DNA of 64,000 nucleotides, taken from the NCBI GenBank assembly GCA_014529385.2, contig CM043969.1, forward strand, positions 75,066,676 through 75,130,675, written 5' to 3'. Below are positions 38,883 through 52,941 of this stretch, in pieces. The translations under genes were made by a program, and so were the position numbers. Every line of letters starts with the position of its first letter. Position 1 is the first letter of the stretch. Source of the stretch: Adiantum capillus-veneris. Its lineage: Eukaryota; Streptophyta; Polypodiopsida; Polypodiales; Pteridaceae. Under the pieces are notes generated by a model that saw nothing but the letters and a program-made list of their open reading frames with translations, was not told where the DNA came from and made no database searches.

Positions 38883-39505
38883 CAATAAACTATGTTTGTG
38901 CTTGTAGGCAGAGGATGAGATCAAAGCTATCCGAGCATCACGATAAGCAGGAGGACAAAAATCCCTCTCTCTTCACTTTTTCATACACACACAAAACACA
39001 AAATCACGGCTAAGTAAGGGGCCAAAGCAACCCTCACCTCCTTGTATAGAAAGTCACGCAAGTGGAGGAATTAAGAAATGCTAAGTCTAGAAGATCCCCA
39101 CTCAATTAGAAAATTTAGTTCAACCCGACTCTCAAGGCCTAAGAAAACGAGAGGGGGCCACCATGATCTTCATTGTTAGGGGTTAAGTTAGGAGAGAGGT
39201 AGACTATCATAAGCAACAAGCCCGAAAGTGGTTTCAGAGAGAGAGAGAGATATTCAAAAGTGGGGAATAGAGTGAGGAAAAATATTGAATGTGATACGTC
39301 ATTATGCATGTGCACTACAGACGAGTCATAAAGACCTCCACATATTGAGGGTTAATAATTGGCAAGGTAGGCTTCTTGCAAAAGGTGGAGTCCCATGTAC
39401 GACAAAAAATCCTCACCCCTTAAGAAGGAAATATTCCAACAAGGGGTTTAAGCTCCATGTTTATAAGGGGGGGTAGGAATCCAAGCTATGCAGCCTGGTG
39501 TTAAA
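37726..39505 (+). repeat. 1.45-kb unit, forward copy
   Basis: Starts near site 3 and runs through a complete unit. Site 1 is (GT)n at 38,420-38,437, site 2 is (CT)n-(AT)n at 38,820-38,879, and site 3 is a very short GA at 39,237-39,250. It matches 27,725-29,580 closely and with the next leftward inverted copy makes a large inverted repeat. Confidence 0.85.
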
Positions 39506-39859
39506 TGCATATACGACCATTCTGAGACATTTCATCTTGTCAAAAATCCTCACTCTTCTTAAAAGTTCCTAGAGACTCCTTACCATAGCTATCATGCAAT
39601 CATTGCACTCCAAAAGATAATCTTGTACACAACAAGCCTGGAAAGCTATGCTTTTGTTAAAAGCACCCATATTTTCCATACATATTGAATGTGAACGCCA
39701 CTAAGCACGATATATATTTCCAAAATCTCATGCTAAACTATCTCACTCAGCTGAATGTCTTGAATAATGTGACAACCTTCAAGGTGCTCTTGAATAAACA
39801 TCGTGCTTAGAACTTGCTTGGTCATGCCAGATATAGTGTAGTTTAGAAAACACATAATC

Positions 39860-40725
39860 AACAATGTAGTTTTGTAGATTGATTGACAATGTCAATTTGA
39901 ATGATTTTGCCCATGTTAGAATGATCCATAGTGCCACACGCCTTCAAAATGCAAGCGTGGTTTATAGAATTTGGAGAAATGCCCGCTCTTTGCATTTGTT
40001 GAATGAGAGAGAACATATTAGCACAATGCATAGGAGATTACATTTGGAGAGATGCTCTTCCTTTGCATCCATTGAAAAGAACTAAATGCATCCTGGACTT
40101 TCCCCTTGTGAGCATATTCAAGAATTAGTGTGTTCCAAGACATGACACCCTAGAGAGAAATCTTCTCAAATACCTTTTGTGCTTTCTAAAATTTTGACAT
40201 ACATGTCAACCAAGACAATCAAACGCACAATATTTATTTTCAACTTTCACCATGAATTTTTTTGTCCATATTAGCATGTTGCATAGTGTCACATACCTTC
40301 AAGATGCAAGCCTATCTGATTCAATGCACTACTAAGCACAATATGTTTCTCCAGCATAGTGCCACATGCTTTCAAGATGTAACTATCTATGATTGCATTT
40401 GAAGAGATCCATTTAAATAAGTATGTTCCAAGAGTAAACATCTCAATGACAAAGTTTCTCAAGTTCTTTTTGCACTTTCCAAAGTAGACAACATTTGTCA
40501 TACATGTCAACGAAGGCAATGTCAAGCACGATTTTTTTCCAACACCTGCTAACTAACAATATCATTATGTATACTTTGCCCATATTAACATCTTCTGTAG
40601 TGCCACATGCTTTCAAACGATAATCATAGGAGATTGCATATGGAGAAAACAATAAAAAAAATCATGATGCTTGGAATTGGCTTAGTCATACCAAAAGTAG
40701 TGTACTTTAGAAAACACATAATGTG
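39860..40725 (-). pseudogene. PPR gene fragment, minus strand, copy 2
   Basis: Near-identical to 29,940-30,800. SPYAISYDYRLKACGTTED near 40,640-40,590 and SYILKACGTM near 40,385-40,350 are retained, with the same frame breaks. A few substitutions separate the two copies (for example MEDVNIG versus TEDVNMG). It is cut off at 40,823 by the gamma' block. Confidence 0.8.
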
Positions 40726-40824
40726 CTTGATAAGCATTTTGTCAGCACTGTAGTTTTGTTATAGTCAAGTGCTATTGAAAATTTAAAAAAATTGTTCTTG
40801 GGACTGTCTTCGTCAACATGTATG

Positions 40825-41490
<666 letters not shown>

Positions 41491-41679
41491 ATCCACGGAG
41501 GTAAGATATGACCCATGGGATCATACAAAACATAACAAAGCCTCCTTCTAAGTGAAAGGGGTTTTGGTCGTATACATATCGGTTAAGGACTGAGGGTCCG
41601 CTAGGAGGGTAAAAGAAAAGAAAAGCCTAAGGGGAGTTAGGTGAGGGGGGAGTCCCTTTAGGAGTTTGAAACTCTCGGA

Positions 41680-42400
41680 TGATGGCTTTACCACCTCTGT
41701 AAATGGGCCCATTTACCTTGCTTGCATGCTTCATGCACTTTCTTGTGTTCTTGTTTTTTAAACTTGAGCTGATTTGTAGTCAGTTCCTCACTGATCCAGA
41801 CATTTGTTCCTTTGAGAGCGTCAATTGGCATAGCAACTTAATCCGTTCCTCTTTATCCTTGAAAGTGAGAACACAATGCTCGGGTGGCACATGCCTATGT
41901 GTTTTCATTGATCCAAGAGATGGTTTCTAGCTTGATGTTAACTGGTTGAATAATGTCATTGAGCTTAACAAGTGCTTCTTCGAGGGTATCCTTGGTGGTG
42001 CACCATGGTGAGGGTAGACCACCGATTCGGACCTTGAGGACGTTCTCTTCTGTAGTCATTGCTCGCAAAGCTATGTTGTCATACAAGTATGCACCTTGGC
42101 AATGGTCGTCGCTGAGTAAGCTTGGCACACCTTCACTTCGACTTGCTTGACCTTGTTGTCGGCGAGATTGACCATGGAATCAAAGTGCCTTTAGCTCGCT
42201 AAGGCGAGTTTGGAGGTCACAGTTTTCTTCCATGACTCGATCGAGAGCCGCTTGATGTTGAGTGATACGGTCGAGTTTACTAGGGGCTGCTAGCACTGTG
42301 GCAAAAGTCGGTTGTGCTCTGAGAATTTGTCATCCTTAAACTTGAATAGATTCTCCTCCAATGTGCCTCAACAACCCCTTGTTGGACTTTTGCCTTCTTA
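41680..42400 (-). pseudogene. Coiled-coil coding remnant, copy 2
   Basis: Counterpart of 35,440-36,180. The minus strand is open from 42,128 to 41,895 and includes EENVLKVRIGGLPSPWC, TLEEALVKLNDIIQP and ETISWINENT. Upstream, DRVMEENCDL-like heptads lie near 42,225. No known family recognised. Confidence 0.4.
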
Positions 42401-42934
42401 AGGGGCTAGGGTTTTTTGTCCTACATGGGATATGACTCGTCTGTAGTGCACATGCATAATGACATATCACACTTAGTATTTTGCCTCGCTCTATTCCCCA
42501 CTATTGACTCTCTCTTCTCTCTCTCCCTCTCACACACATTGAAACCACTTGTGGACTTGCTGCTTATGATAGTCTGCTTCTCTTCTAACTTAACCCCTAA
42601 CAATGAAGATCACGATGTCCGCCTCTCATTTTCTTGGGCCTTGAGACTCAGGTTGAATTGAATGTGCAAATTGAGTGGGGATCTTCTAGACTTCACATTT
42701 CTTAATGCCTCCACCCGCGTGACTTTCTATATAAGGAGGTGAGGGTTGCTTTGGCCCCTTACTTAGCCTTGATTTTGTGTTTTGTGTGAGTATGTTAAAG
42801 TGAGGAGAGAGGGTTTTTTGTCCTCCTACTTATCGTGATGCTCGGATAGCTATGATTTCATCCTTTGACTACAAGCACAAAAAAAGTTTATTGCATTTGG
42901 AACAAGGCCTTTAAAAAAAACATAAACTATACAC

Positions 42935-43005
<71 letters not shown>

Positions 43006-43365
43006 CTCCAATTATTGGCAACATCAACAAGCTTAACTGCTCTTATACTGGTCCATCGTTGCCCGCGCTCAATAGAGTGAAAGGTTGCATAAGTAGAGTA
43101 ACACAAATTGAATCTACTTTATTCACAAAACCCCCCAAAACATACCAATGTTACATGTTAATATTGTTTGAAAGTATAAAAATTAGACTTTTTGAAAACT
43201 TACCTACAATCTGCCATCATAAAGAAAAAGACATTTTAAGGTTGTAGGTTCACAAGAGACCTCCAACATATCTCCAACAAATCTTGAAATCAAAACTTGT
43301 TGATACTCCATAGAAAAGTGGGAACCAATCTACCATACTTAGGTGATAGAAAGGTTATTTTAGTT
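42400..43365 (-). repeat. 1.45-kb unit, inverted copy, truncated
   Basis: Counterpart of 36,180-37,144, with site 2 as (GA)n at 42,936-43,003. Truncated at 43,365, before site 1, where the beta' block starts. Confidence 0.85.
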
Positions 43366-43379
43366 TACTTTAGAACTCC

Positions 43380-44810
43380 AAAATGTCAGCAATCTAGTCT
43401 CTTGAAGTACACACTGATTACAAGATATGTCCAAGAGGGATAGGTCTAAGAAGCTCTCGATTGTCTTTTAGCGGATGTAAAGAGAGGGCATCTCTCAAAA
43501 TCCTATTAGCTACCCTTCCATTTTTGAAGGCATGTGGCACTACAAAAGACAATAACATGGACAAAAGAATGCACAATGGAATTATTAATCAAGGGTTATT
43601 GATGATGACCCTAATAAGGAAAAAAGAATTTATAATGACATTATTTGTCAAGGGTTGTTGAAAAAACAACATCGTGCCTTGGCTGACATGTATCCCAAAT
43701 CTCGTGTACGCAGCCCTCTTCGGCGGGCCCAAGAGGACGCGAAAACACGCCTATCCTAGCCGTGGGGATTAACATTGCAGTAATTGCAGGATAGTCCATG
43801 AGACATAGGAGCAGAAAGCTTTAGGTTGTTTTCAATGGATGCAAGGAGACCGCTTCTCTTCAAATGCAAGCTAATGCAGCTTTATCTTGAACGCATGTGG
43901 CACTATGCAAGACACTAATAGGGGCAATAGAATTCATGGTGACATTTTAAGTCAAGGGCTCTTCTCAACGACTGCAAAGAGAGGGCAGCATGTGTCCAGA
44001 TGCAATTGGCTATGCCTACATCTTGAAGAGGGGCTATTAAAACAAAATGTTTTGCTTGAAACTAGCTTGATCATGCCAAAATTGTGTACTTCAAAAAGCA
44101 CATAATGTGCTTGAGGAGCTTTTTGTCAACAATGTACTTTTTTTTTGTGTACATTGATTGCAAGATATGTCCAAGAGGGATAGGGTGAGGAATCTCTAGG
44201 TTATTTTCAACGAATGCTAATATGGACAAAAGGATTCATGGTGACATTGTTAGTCAAGGGCTGTTGAAAATAAATGTCGTGCTTAAGACTCCCTTGGTTG
44301 GCATGTATACCAAATCTAGTGTATTTTAGAAATCACAAAAATTGATTGAAGATATTTCCCCCTAAGGAGTCATCTCTTTGAAAGCACTGATTGATGGGTA
44401 TACGCAACAAAAGCATGGCAATGATCCATTGGATTGTTTTCACTTATAAGGTGACATCATCTCTCCAGATGCAATCTCCTATGGTTATATTTTAAAGGCA
44501 TGTGACACTATGCAAGATGTTAATATAGACAAAGTATTCATAATAATATTGTTATTTAGGGATTGTTGGAAAATGCCTACTGAATGCAGACTACTTTAGA
44601 AATGTAGTCTAGTCCTTTTCAACATATGCGGAGACAAAACCTTTGTCAGATGCATTGATGTGAAGTAAGGGTTTTTTGGAGTGCATTGATTGCAACATAT
44701 GTCTAAGAGGGGTAGGGCCAAGAATCTCTAGGTTGTTTTTAGTGTGCATGCAAAGGAATGGCATCCTCTCTCCATATGCAATCAGATAGGGTTGCATCTT
44801 GAAGGCATTT
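43380..44810 (+). pseudogene. PPR gene fragment, plus strand, copy 2
   Basis: Counterpart of 31,000-32,320, with LKACGTTKDNNMDKRMH near 43,530, CGTMQDTNRGNRIHGDILSQ near 43,895-43,960, LIDGYTQQKHGNDPLDCFH near 44,390, and a diverged SYGYILKACDTMQD near 44,480. It retains about 40 bases near 43,830-43,870 (GATGCAAGGAGACCGCTTCT) that are missing in copy 1. Like copy 1 it is full of stops. Confidence 0.8.
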
Positions 44811-44859
44811 TATCATATACTTTGTAATCAAGATTAAAATGCCATCAATAAAACAACAA

Positions 44860-46890
44860 AAAATTTCACAAAAGAAACTCACATTGAAATATCAAAAAAG
44901 AAAATGTTTAGCATCTTATCCATATTTTAAGTCTACGTTGAAAGATACAATCAAGTGGGACATTTGTTGCGATAAAACTATAAAACAACTCAGTTATTGC
45001 AATACATGTGGGTCAATTGAATTAAAGAAATCAATACAAATCAATATAGATAGTAAAAATGAAATACCACCACTATTTCATTCATCCAATCTATTTTTAG
45101 AAATACATGTAATTAATAATCATAAAACTAATAAAATGAACATATACAAATTACGTAGAACATATCTTGATAGAATATACCATATTTCATGACCTATATT
45201 ATTTGAATTCCATATTTACCATATGTAAATATCATTTTTTTCAATAGTAGATGTTTCAGTCTTTGCAACTAAAACATATAGTAGTATTGCATTTGGTAGT
45301 ATTTCTTCAACTAGTATATTTGATAATCCTTTAGTAGTTAACATATTAAAGTCTATTTTAACAACGCATATTAGTACATTACCTTCTTCTTTATTAGAAG
45401 TCTTTCTATACATCCATATCATAATTCTATTCCACAACAACATTTAATGATGGCTGAATGAGATAATCCTAAATTAGGTCTTAGCATTATATCAATAGAA
45501 GCAATATATAAAATTTTACAAAGTCATAGTACAAGTAACACGATCTAATGTCTACAATGCATAAAAATCTTACATGGCATTGCTTGAGCGTGTAGGCTAT
45601 TTTCCTTAACAAAAATACAAACACTCAAAAGCCCCCCATGATATTGGAAATATTATACCATGATGCAAAACTTCATCTAGTGAACAAACATTACAAACAT
45701 CATTGGATGGATTGAATGAGAAAAACATCTACATCAATAGAAAAAGTGATATTTTTTATATCCATTTCCATAGTATAGGAGCTTATGATGGAAAGAAAAT
45801 GACCTTAGATAACTACCTAAGAATGGGAAAAGCATTCTTTTTTACAATATCAATTACAACAATTGTTAATATTGAATATATGCTAAATACCTCATATTGC
45901 AAAGAGATATAGATGTTTAACTAAGAAAAAACACGTCCACAACTAGCCAAAGAATAGATAATTTGACATGTAGTAAAATTTGATGTTCCAAGTAGTGTAT
46001 CAAGATCTCCATCATGGCATAGAAGAAAATGAAAAAAATTAAGACAATGGTAGATTATTATGCATTACCAATTTTATTATTTTTCATATCAACATCTAGC
46101 GACGTTTTTGAGACACGATGGATTAAATGAAATCAATTAGAAAATTCAATAAAAAACTTAAACATAGAGGTTACATGGAAAAATTGTTTAAAAGAATGTG
46201 TTGTACTTCTCCATATACAATTAAAAACATTCTTTAAAAAATCTATATTACATAAATATGGACTACTTGGAACTATCTCATACATTATAAAATTCGATAT
46301 TGAGGGTCGGCTCATGCTCATATCATGTTATGGATCTACAAAGAAGACATTCAAGATATATGTTTGCAAATTGATGCTCACTTCACATATCTTCACAAAT
46401 GGAAAACATATTAAAAAATAAATAAAAGAAAGGGAGCTATATAATATAGTTATCCATAAAAAACATAGAGTTGTAATATCAATTGTAACAAAGATTGCCA
46501 TAAATGTAAATAAAGATTTTCCTTCTCGATCCAAACCTCTTTTTATCCTTTATTAGATAAAAATACACAAACATGGACCTATTTTTGACCTAATTTAGAA
46601 CATAGAAACATAGTGTCATACCATGTTGGTAAATTTCAACTATGTAAAGCTGATATAAATATACAAAAAGATACAAACTTATGGCTATCATACTATTTAC
46701 TTAAATGCAAATAGAACCAATGGGTTAACTAAATTTGAACTCAAAGGTGCTAAGGCATTAGGTTAAGAACATTTGGATCCCCTAAAATTACAACTCAGTT
46801 CAGCCCAAGTACTATAAAAAACGGTATCTTGTATATTATATAGACTTTTCACCGCCAAAACTATGTCATTGTTATTTAAGAATTCTTGAA
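44860..46890 (+). pseudogene. Helitron Rep N-terminal domain relic, copy 2
   Basis: Counterpart of 32,380-34,350. It keeps an extra stretch at 45,712-45,770 (NEKNIYINRKSDIFYIHF) that copy 1 has lost, giving an open frame through TLDNYLRMGKAFFFT and VNIEYMLNTSY. GSAHAHIMLWIYKED lies near 46,305-46,350 and LSYYLLKC near 46,690. In the LSYYLLKC site this copy keeps both tyrosines, where copy 1 has Tyr-Cys. Confidence 0.75.
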
Positions 46891-46929
46891 CGCTACGTGC
46901 ACTCGACTTGGCACATGCATTTGCTAGAG

Positions 46930-46956
46930 AGTGAGAATCCAGACTACGGTGACTAT

Positions 46957-47029
<73 letters not shown>

Positions 47030-47156
47030 AAATCAATGTGCGAGCCTCTAGAGTGTGTGTGTGTGTGTGTGTTTGAGAGAGAGAGAGAGACGAAGAAGAA
47101 GAAGAGTATTTTAACGTGTGTAGGAAACTATCCCAAGAGACCTTAAAGATCTATGC

Positions 47157-47220
<64 letters not shown>

Positions 47221-47286
47221 TGAAATGTATTCAAAAGGCAAAAATTACCACAATCCTGGTGGATCTATTACAATGTCTAGGCCACT

Positions 47287-47325
<39 letters not shown>

Positions 47326-47440
47326 GAGAGACAGAGAGAGAGATTTCTCACACCAGGGTCTTAAGCCGTAGGAAACATGATACAAAGCTAAGCTTAATTA
47401 GAGAAACTAAAAATCTCACGGCCTCTTTTATGCATCATTT
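46930..47440 (+). repeat. Microsatellite-framed dispersed repeat, copy 4
   Basis: (GA)n at 46,963-47,027, AATCAATGTGCGAGCCTCTA, (GT)n, GA, (GAA)n, GAGACCTTAAAGATCTATG, (GA)n at 47,159-47,218, ATTACCACAATCCTGGTGG, (GA)n at 47,288-47,344, CACCAGGGTCTTAAGCC. It stops at GCATCATTTG and is followed by an A-run and (CA)n. Confidence 0.8.
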
Positions 47441-47441
47441 G

Positions 47442-47454
<13 letters not shown>

Positions 47455-47472
<18 letters not shown>

Positions 47473-48107
47473 CACACAAACACACACATCAATGACAAGA
47501 AAGATCTCAATGTCGTTGGAATAATCTAAAAGACTTCAAAGACTATTCTAAGAGCCTTGGCCTCAAGTTTTGAGAGAGAAAAATGTTATTCAAGGAGAAG
47601 TTCAGAAAATTAAATCTAATGGTTGGGGCAACATCCTAGACACAACATCACGGGCAGGAATGTCTTCTATCTATGCACATTTGTGATGTTGTGAGTTGCC
47701 CACATAACTTTCCCTCAAAAAATGGGGGTATTTTTACCTTAAGACATTGCTATGCTTATATAACATACAATGTATGATCTTATTAGTTGCCTCTTTTTAG
47801 GTACTTAGCCACTCAACTTTGGCCAATTAACAGAATAAAAAACAATAGTGGAGAATTTTTCACATACACCCCCAAGAGTGATCAATGCACAAAATTTCTT
47901 TGGCATTTGACATGAGGCTGCATAGCTTGGATTGCCTACCCCCCCTTATAAACATGGAACTTAAACCCCTTGTGGGACTACCGCCTTCTTAAGAGGCGGA
48001 GTTTTTTTGTCCTACATGGATAATGATGTAGTTTTTTTTGTCTGTTGTGCACATGCATAATGATGTATCATACTCAGTATTTTGCCTCACTCGATTCCCC
48101 ACTTTCG

Positions 48108-48189
<82 letters not shown>

Positions 48190-48600
48190 AAACCACTTGT
48201 GGGCTTGCTGCTTATAGTAGTCTGCATCTCTCCTAAGTTAACCCCTAACAATGAAGATCATGGTGGCCGCCTCTCGTTTTCTTGTGCCTTGAGAGTCAAG
48301 TTGAAGTGAATGTGCAAATTGAGTGGGGATCTTCTAGATGTCACATTTCTTAATGCCTCCACCTGCATGACTTTCTATATAAGGAGCTGAGGGTTGCTTT
48401 GGCCCCTTACTTAGCCTTGATTTTGTGTTTTGTGTGTGTATGTGAAAGTGAGGAGAGAGGAGAGAGGATTTTTTGTCGTCTTGCCTATCATGATGCTCGG
48501 ATAGTTATGATTTCATCCTTCGACTACAAGCACAAACATAGTTTATTGCATCTGGAACAAGGTCTTTTTAAAACAACATAAACTATACACGTAGAGAGAG
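47455..48600 (-). repeat. 1.45-kb unit, inverted copy
   Basis: Site 1 is (CA)n at 47,457-47,480. The end block with TTATAAACATGGAACTTAA and CCCCTTGTGGGACT lies near 47,946-47,980, site 3 is (CT)n at 48,110-48,181, and site 2 is reduced to a short GAGAGAGA near 48,594. Right of site 2 the repeat stops and a retroelement fragment begins. Confidence 0.8.
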
Positions 48601-48609
48601 ATCGACTTA

Positions 48610-50294
48610 TCCTCATCCTAAAATATAGCAAAAAAGGTTGGAACTATGTAAGAAATTAATTGAGACCACACAAGTCTTGATTGAGTTTGCACCACCTATT
48701 CCACTCCTTGAAATGAACAGAGAGTTGAACTTGAAACACGTAAAGAGAAGGTTTTGAAAACACCTTCTCAGACTATCTTTAAACTAGGTATTTGATTGGA
48801 TGACTGAGTGGTTGCCAACACCATAAATGACAGCAATGAAAAATGCAAAAGAAGATTGTGTAGCATTTTAATTTTCTCCTATCACAGACATAAACCTAAA
48901 TAAGAGCACCAAAACCTGGAATTCTCATCACTTATGGTGACATAGGATCTATAGTTTCCATAGAGATCAAACCACGCACATAGAGATCTATAGTTTCCAT
49001 AGAGATCAAACCACGCACATTCAAGACTTTATCAATATAAAAGGAAAATCGAAAGTAAAGGCTTCAGCCTCACAATGAAAAACAATGCCGAGTTTTATCA
49101 ACTCAAAGAGTTTACAATAGTTGATGCCCATTTCAATCCAATGTATGATAACCTTAGCAAAATTGCCAAAAATTAGGCCAAATGTATGGTTTGAAGTGGG
49201 CAAGAGCTTGGAAAAGATGGATATCATAGTTCCATTCAAGGATACGAAATCAAAAACAAAGAAAGTGAAATATATAGAAAAAGATATTGAGCCAATACTT
49301 GTCTAGATCTATGTAAAACACGCATAGAATCTATAATTAGAAAATGGATATGTGAAAAATCTTATGACAACGTTATAATAGATAGTAGTCACATTCTACA
49401 AAATTAAATACAAACATATGAGGTCATAGAATGCTTTGAAAAGACAAAAACATTGATATTACTTTGAAATGTTCATTTATGAAGCAACTTAAAATCATTC
49501 AAGATTGGGGTTAGATCTACCTGCATCATAAGGATTTAAATGACTACAAGAGTTGGCCTGACAAATCACTCCAACAAAGATGTTGATTGAACACCCATTG
49601 AGGAGTTTGATCTAGCTATGATAAACAAACCAAAAATTTCTACATGGCTTCAATCTTAAGCTCATATTTAAATATATAGAGCACCACATTGAGACAATCT
49701 CTTCAAAGAAGACTACAAATTAAAAAAATCACTAGAAGATGATGCTTATCTGCCAAATTCTTTCCAAAGGATCTTCTTGAACCTCTAGAATAGATTAAGC
49801 TATTAGCCATCATGGATATATGTCTGAATGAAGTCACCCCCACCAAATTCTATGATAAAAGAGCGCTATGACATTACTGTCTTTCAAATGGTTGCGATAA
49901 TTCATGAGATGGATGTCGCAAAGAAGTAGAGAGCATTAAAAAATGAGATACTAGGTATGCAACTGAGGAATGATAAGAGACATCCTTAAGCCATTACTTG
50001 AAGAAAAAAATGACAAGAACTCAACTGCTTTAGAAGCAAAAAATTTAGTCATAAGAGAAGAGGACAAGTTTTATGACTTTCCTAACAAAAAATTGAGATG
50101 ACAAATGAGATATAAAAAAATGAATTGCACCAAATAGCTAGGTAACGAAAGATAAAATTTGATTCCGAAACTTAAGTATAAAACACACTTATTGGTTCCT
50201 ACGGGGGGCTTTAGATGATCTGAAGGATAAAATCACAAAAAGATACTCAAGATCCTTGAGAAACAAGCAAGGAAAACCATAAAGAGCTGAAAGC

Positions 50295-50325
<31 letters not shown>

Positions 50326-51340
50326 AAAAAAAAGCAATGAACTTAAAGTTTGACAAAACTTCCAACATTGGGCCTATGAGTGCTAGGGTTTAGAATCCAG
50401 AGACCGACTTGCTCCACATTGAAGAGTGGAGAGATCTTGCCTTGGATGTTGTAGTAAATGACTTATAGGAATAGAGGTGTCGGCTCGTCCCGTGTCATTG
50501 GGTACCTTGTTTGGGTAAAGGTCCATATGGACTCCCCAATCAAATGATGTAGGTAGGACCCCTTGAAGCTGGCATGGCTCACACGAGCATGACAGAAGCT
50601 TGTAAATTATTTGGTTATGACAATATAATCTACTCACCATTGTGAGTTTTGTAAATAAAAAATTAAAAAAAATCAAAATTTGAATGGAAAAGGAAATATC
50701 AAGAGCTGAAATGAACTTTGAAAGACGCTTAGATGACAAAGATGAAAAGTGAGAAAGAATTGAAGTTAGATCAAATTATGGTTCCATCCCATTGCAAGAG
50801 GTACACGATCTAGGATAGAAGAATTCTAGTCCAACAATCGATGAGAGATCTTAAAGAACCAAGAAAATATTTTGATGGGCTTGAGAAAGGGAAAAATTTG
50901 AGCTAACAGAGCCTAGAGAAGAGCTAAGTCCTCTATGTATAGTGAATGATCTAATCCTAAAAGAGGAGGAGATCTTAATAGCAATGCTCAAGAATTTCCG
51001 AGATATTTTTGCTTGGTCATTTAAAGATTTTAAAGGAGTAGATCTTGACATTATTCAACATACAATCTCTCTTAAGAGTGATGCTAAACCACTTAAACCA
51101 CATTCTTATACTTACAATGAGATGTTTATTAAAAATATTAAGAAGAAAATAGACAAATTGAAAGAAACTAAATTCCTCTACAAGATAGAACATATAGATT
51201 GGGTCATGTCAATTGTGAATGTGCACAAGAAAAGAACATGTTTTGTGACTTTCAAGATTTTTGTCTACGTCCTCCTAGGTTGTGTGGTACTTGATGGCGA
51301 TCCTTCATTCTTCAGCTTGAAATCAGATTATGAATGAAAG
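48610..51340 (+). pseudogene. Ty3/gypsy pol fragment, plus strand
   Basis: From left to right: SYDNVIIDSSHI near 49,355-49,390 aligns with a retropepsin active site (DSG changed to DSS). KIIQDWG then IYLHHKDLNDY near 49,490-49,550 parallels QLIQDWRNNYLYL of the minus-strand element, and PIEEFD near 49,597 parallels PIQEFD. At 50,942-51,230 an open frame gives the RT N-terminus: FRDIFAWSFKDFKGVD, QHTISL, YTYNEMFIKNIKKKIDKLKE and IEHIDWVMSIV. It departs from RT near 51,235 and never reaches the catalytic YxDD. The fragment belongs to the same lineage as the 55-63-kb element but is older, with many stops. A microsatellite-like C-run lies inside. Confidence 0.65.
50298..50333. repeat. Poly-C (28) followed by poly-A (8)
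   Basis: 28 cytosines followed directly by 8 adenines. Confidence 0.95.
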
Positions 51341-51344
51341 TGTT

Positions 51345-52935
51345 TTTTTAATTATTTTTGAAGAAAGATGATATTTAAAGAGACATGGGACAAAGGTATT
51401 ATCATAACTTTTTAAAAATTTAGACTATAATGTTGACTTTCTTAAAAAGAGTTTGACTACTCAATGGAATTGCACACATTATAGTAAGTTTTGGAGAATG
51501 TTTGCAGGCCTTGATAAACATGTTTCCATTTGTGACTTAAAGATTATGGATAATTTGAAGGCAAGAAAATGAGTTGTTAAATGGTTAATTGATATTTTGG
51601 TTTACCCTAATATTTCCTATCTTTCTCTCTAAACCTTGCTTGATTGTTTGATTGATTTGGATCAATTTACTCTGACTAGAGTTGACATTCCAATTAGAGT
51701 TGGCCAAATACATGGAAATTATTTTTTCCCTACCTTGGGCTCTAGTTTACCTTATTAGTTCTTAACCTTGAGTCAAAAGCCCTATAGAAGGGCGATCTAT
51801 TAATGGAATCACGTACTGCCTATATTCTTCAGATTGCGTCTCCTTTTGAAGCTACTCTTTGTTGTGGGTTCATATGGCCCCTTGTGCATTGAAGAGTATT
51901 TGACAGGTAACTCAGAACATTTACTTCCTACTTGGGTTAAATTAACCTTGATGGTTGCTTTCTTCCTAAAGATAACCTCCATAGAAATGCTATCTTAATT
52001 GGGATTTCTCCACACGCTTCACTTTTGTGTTTTTCCTCAAAACTCCTAATGGAGCTACTTATTTTGGGTGGAAATCTATCATTGGACTTTATATTCTTGG
52101 GCCACCTTTATATCCTTAGAAAGCATAAACAATGTGTGGGACGCATGTCTAACCTCACCATCCTATCTTATTGCAATATTAGCAAGAACCACGGCTAAAT
52201 TGTCAATCCATGGGATTAAGCTGACTTGACTAGTGCATAGAGGCTACAAGCGGTTGCCAATCTCTCGGAAAACAACTAACAACTCGCATCTAACTCAAGC
52301 TACACTCAAGTGACTGAAATCACCAAAAGCCAATCGCTCATCGACAAACAAATCACATCTGTTACAACATCTAATGACATCCAAACATAATGAAACTTCT
52401 AGGACATGTTTATAAGATCTAAAAACACATGTTTATAGTCTCAAATCCCACTTTATGTAAAGTTTCAAAATCGTGATTATTAAAAGCAGTGGGTTTTTGA
52501 CCTAGTCATTTTCGACCCCGAATGCATCTAAATGCTTAGCAATGATGTCCCAATGTCCCACCTATGCTTAGTTTTTTATTTGAAAGTGTAAATTCCGGCG
52601 ACGTCAAAAGTTACAAAATATTGTAGACTGCTTTTGTTAATGCATAGAGCTCTTACCTGCGGTTGCAATGCAACAAACGTGACTGCAATGTGACAACCGA
52701 GGAGGGAGTACGAAGCGCGAGAAGGAGAGGATGGAGCACTGTTAGCTCATGCTGGGTATTTCCTTATCCAAAACTTAAAAATAACTTACAAAAATTGGCT
52801 TTTATACCTTAGGCAAGATTTTTGGTGGTCAAAACTAATAATATGGGAGTTCTACCAAATATAGGTAATGATAGGTTGATACAATCTGAAAGCTTATAGC
52901 CCCGACTCATTAATTACAGAGTTTATCCGAGAAAA
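51345..52935. other. No gene recognised
   Basis: Unique-looking sequence after the truncated RT. AAAATCGTGATTATTAAAA near 52,466 is a fragment of the palindromic word seen at 54,256 and 63,591. No protein motif seen. Confidence 0.4.
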
Positions 52936-52941
52936 TAGGAG

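Noticed and set aside
50383-50739. Minus-strand 118-residue open frame
   Set aside because: Lies antisense to the retroelement fragment and has no recognisable motif.
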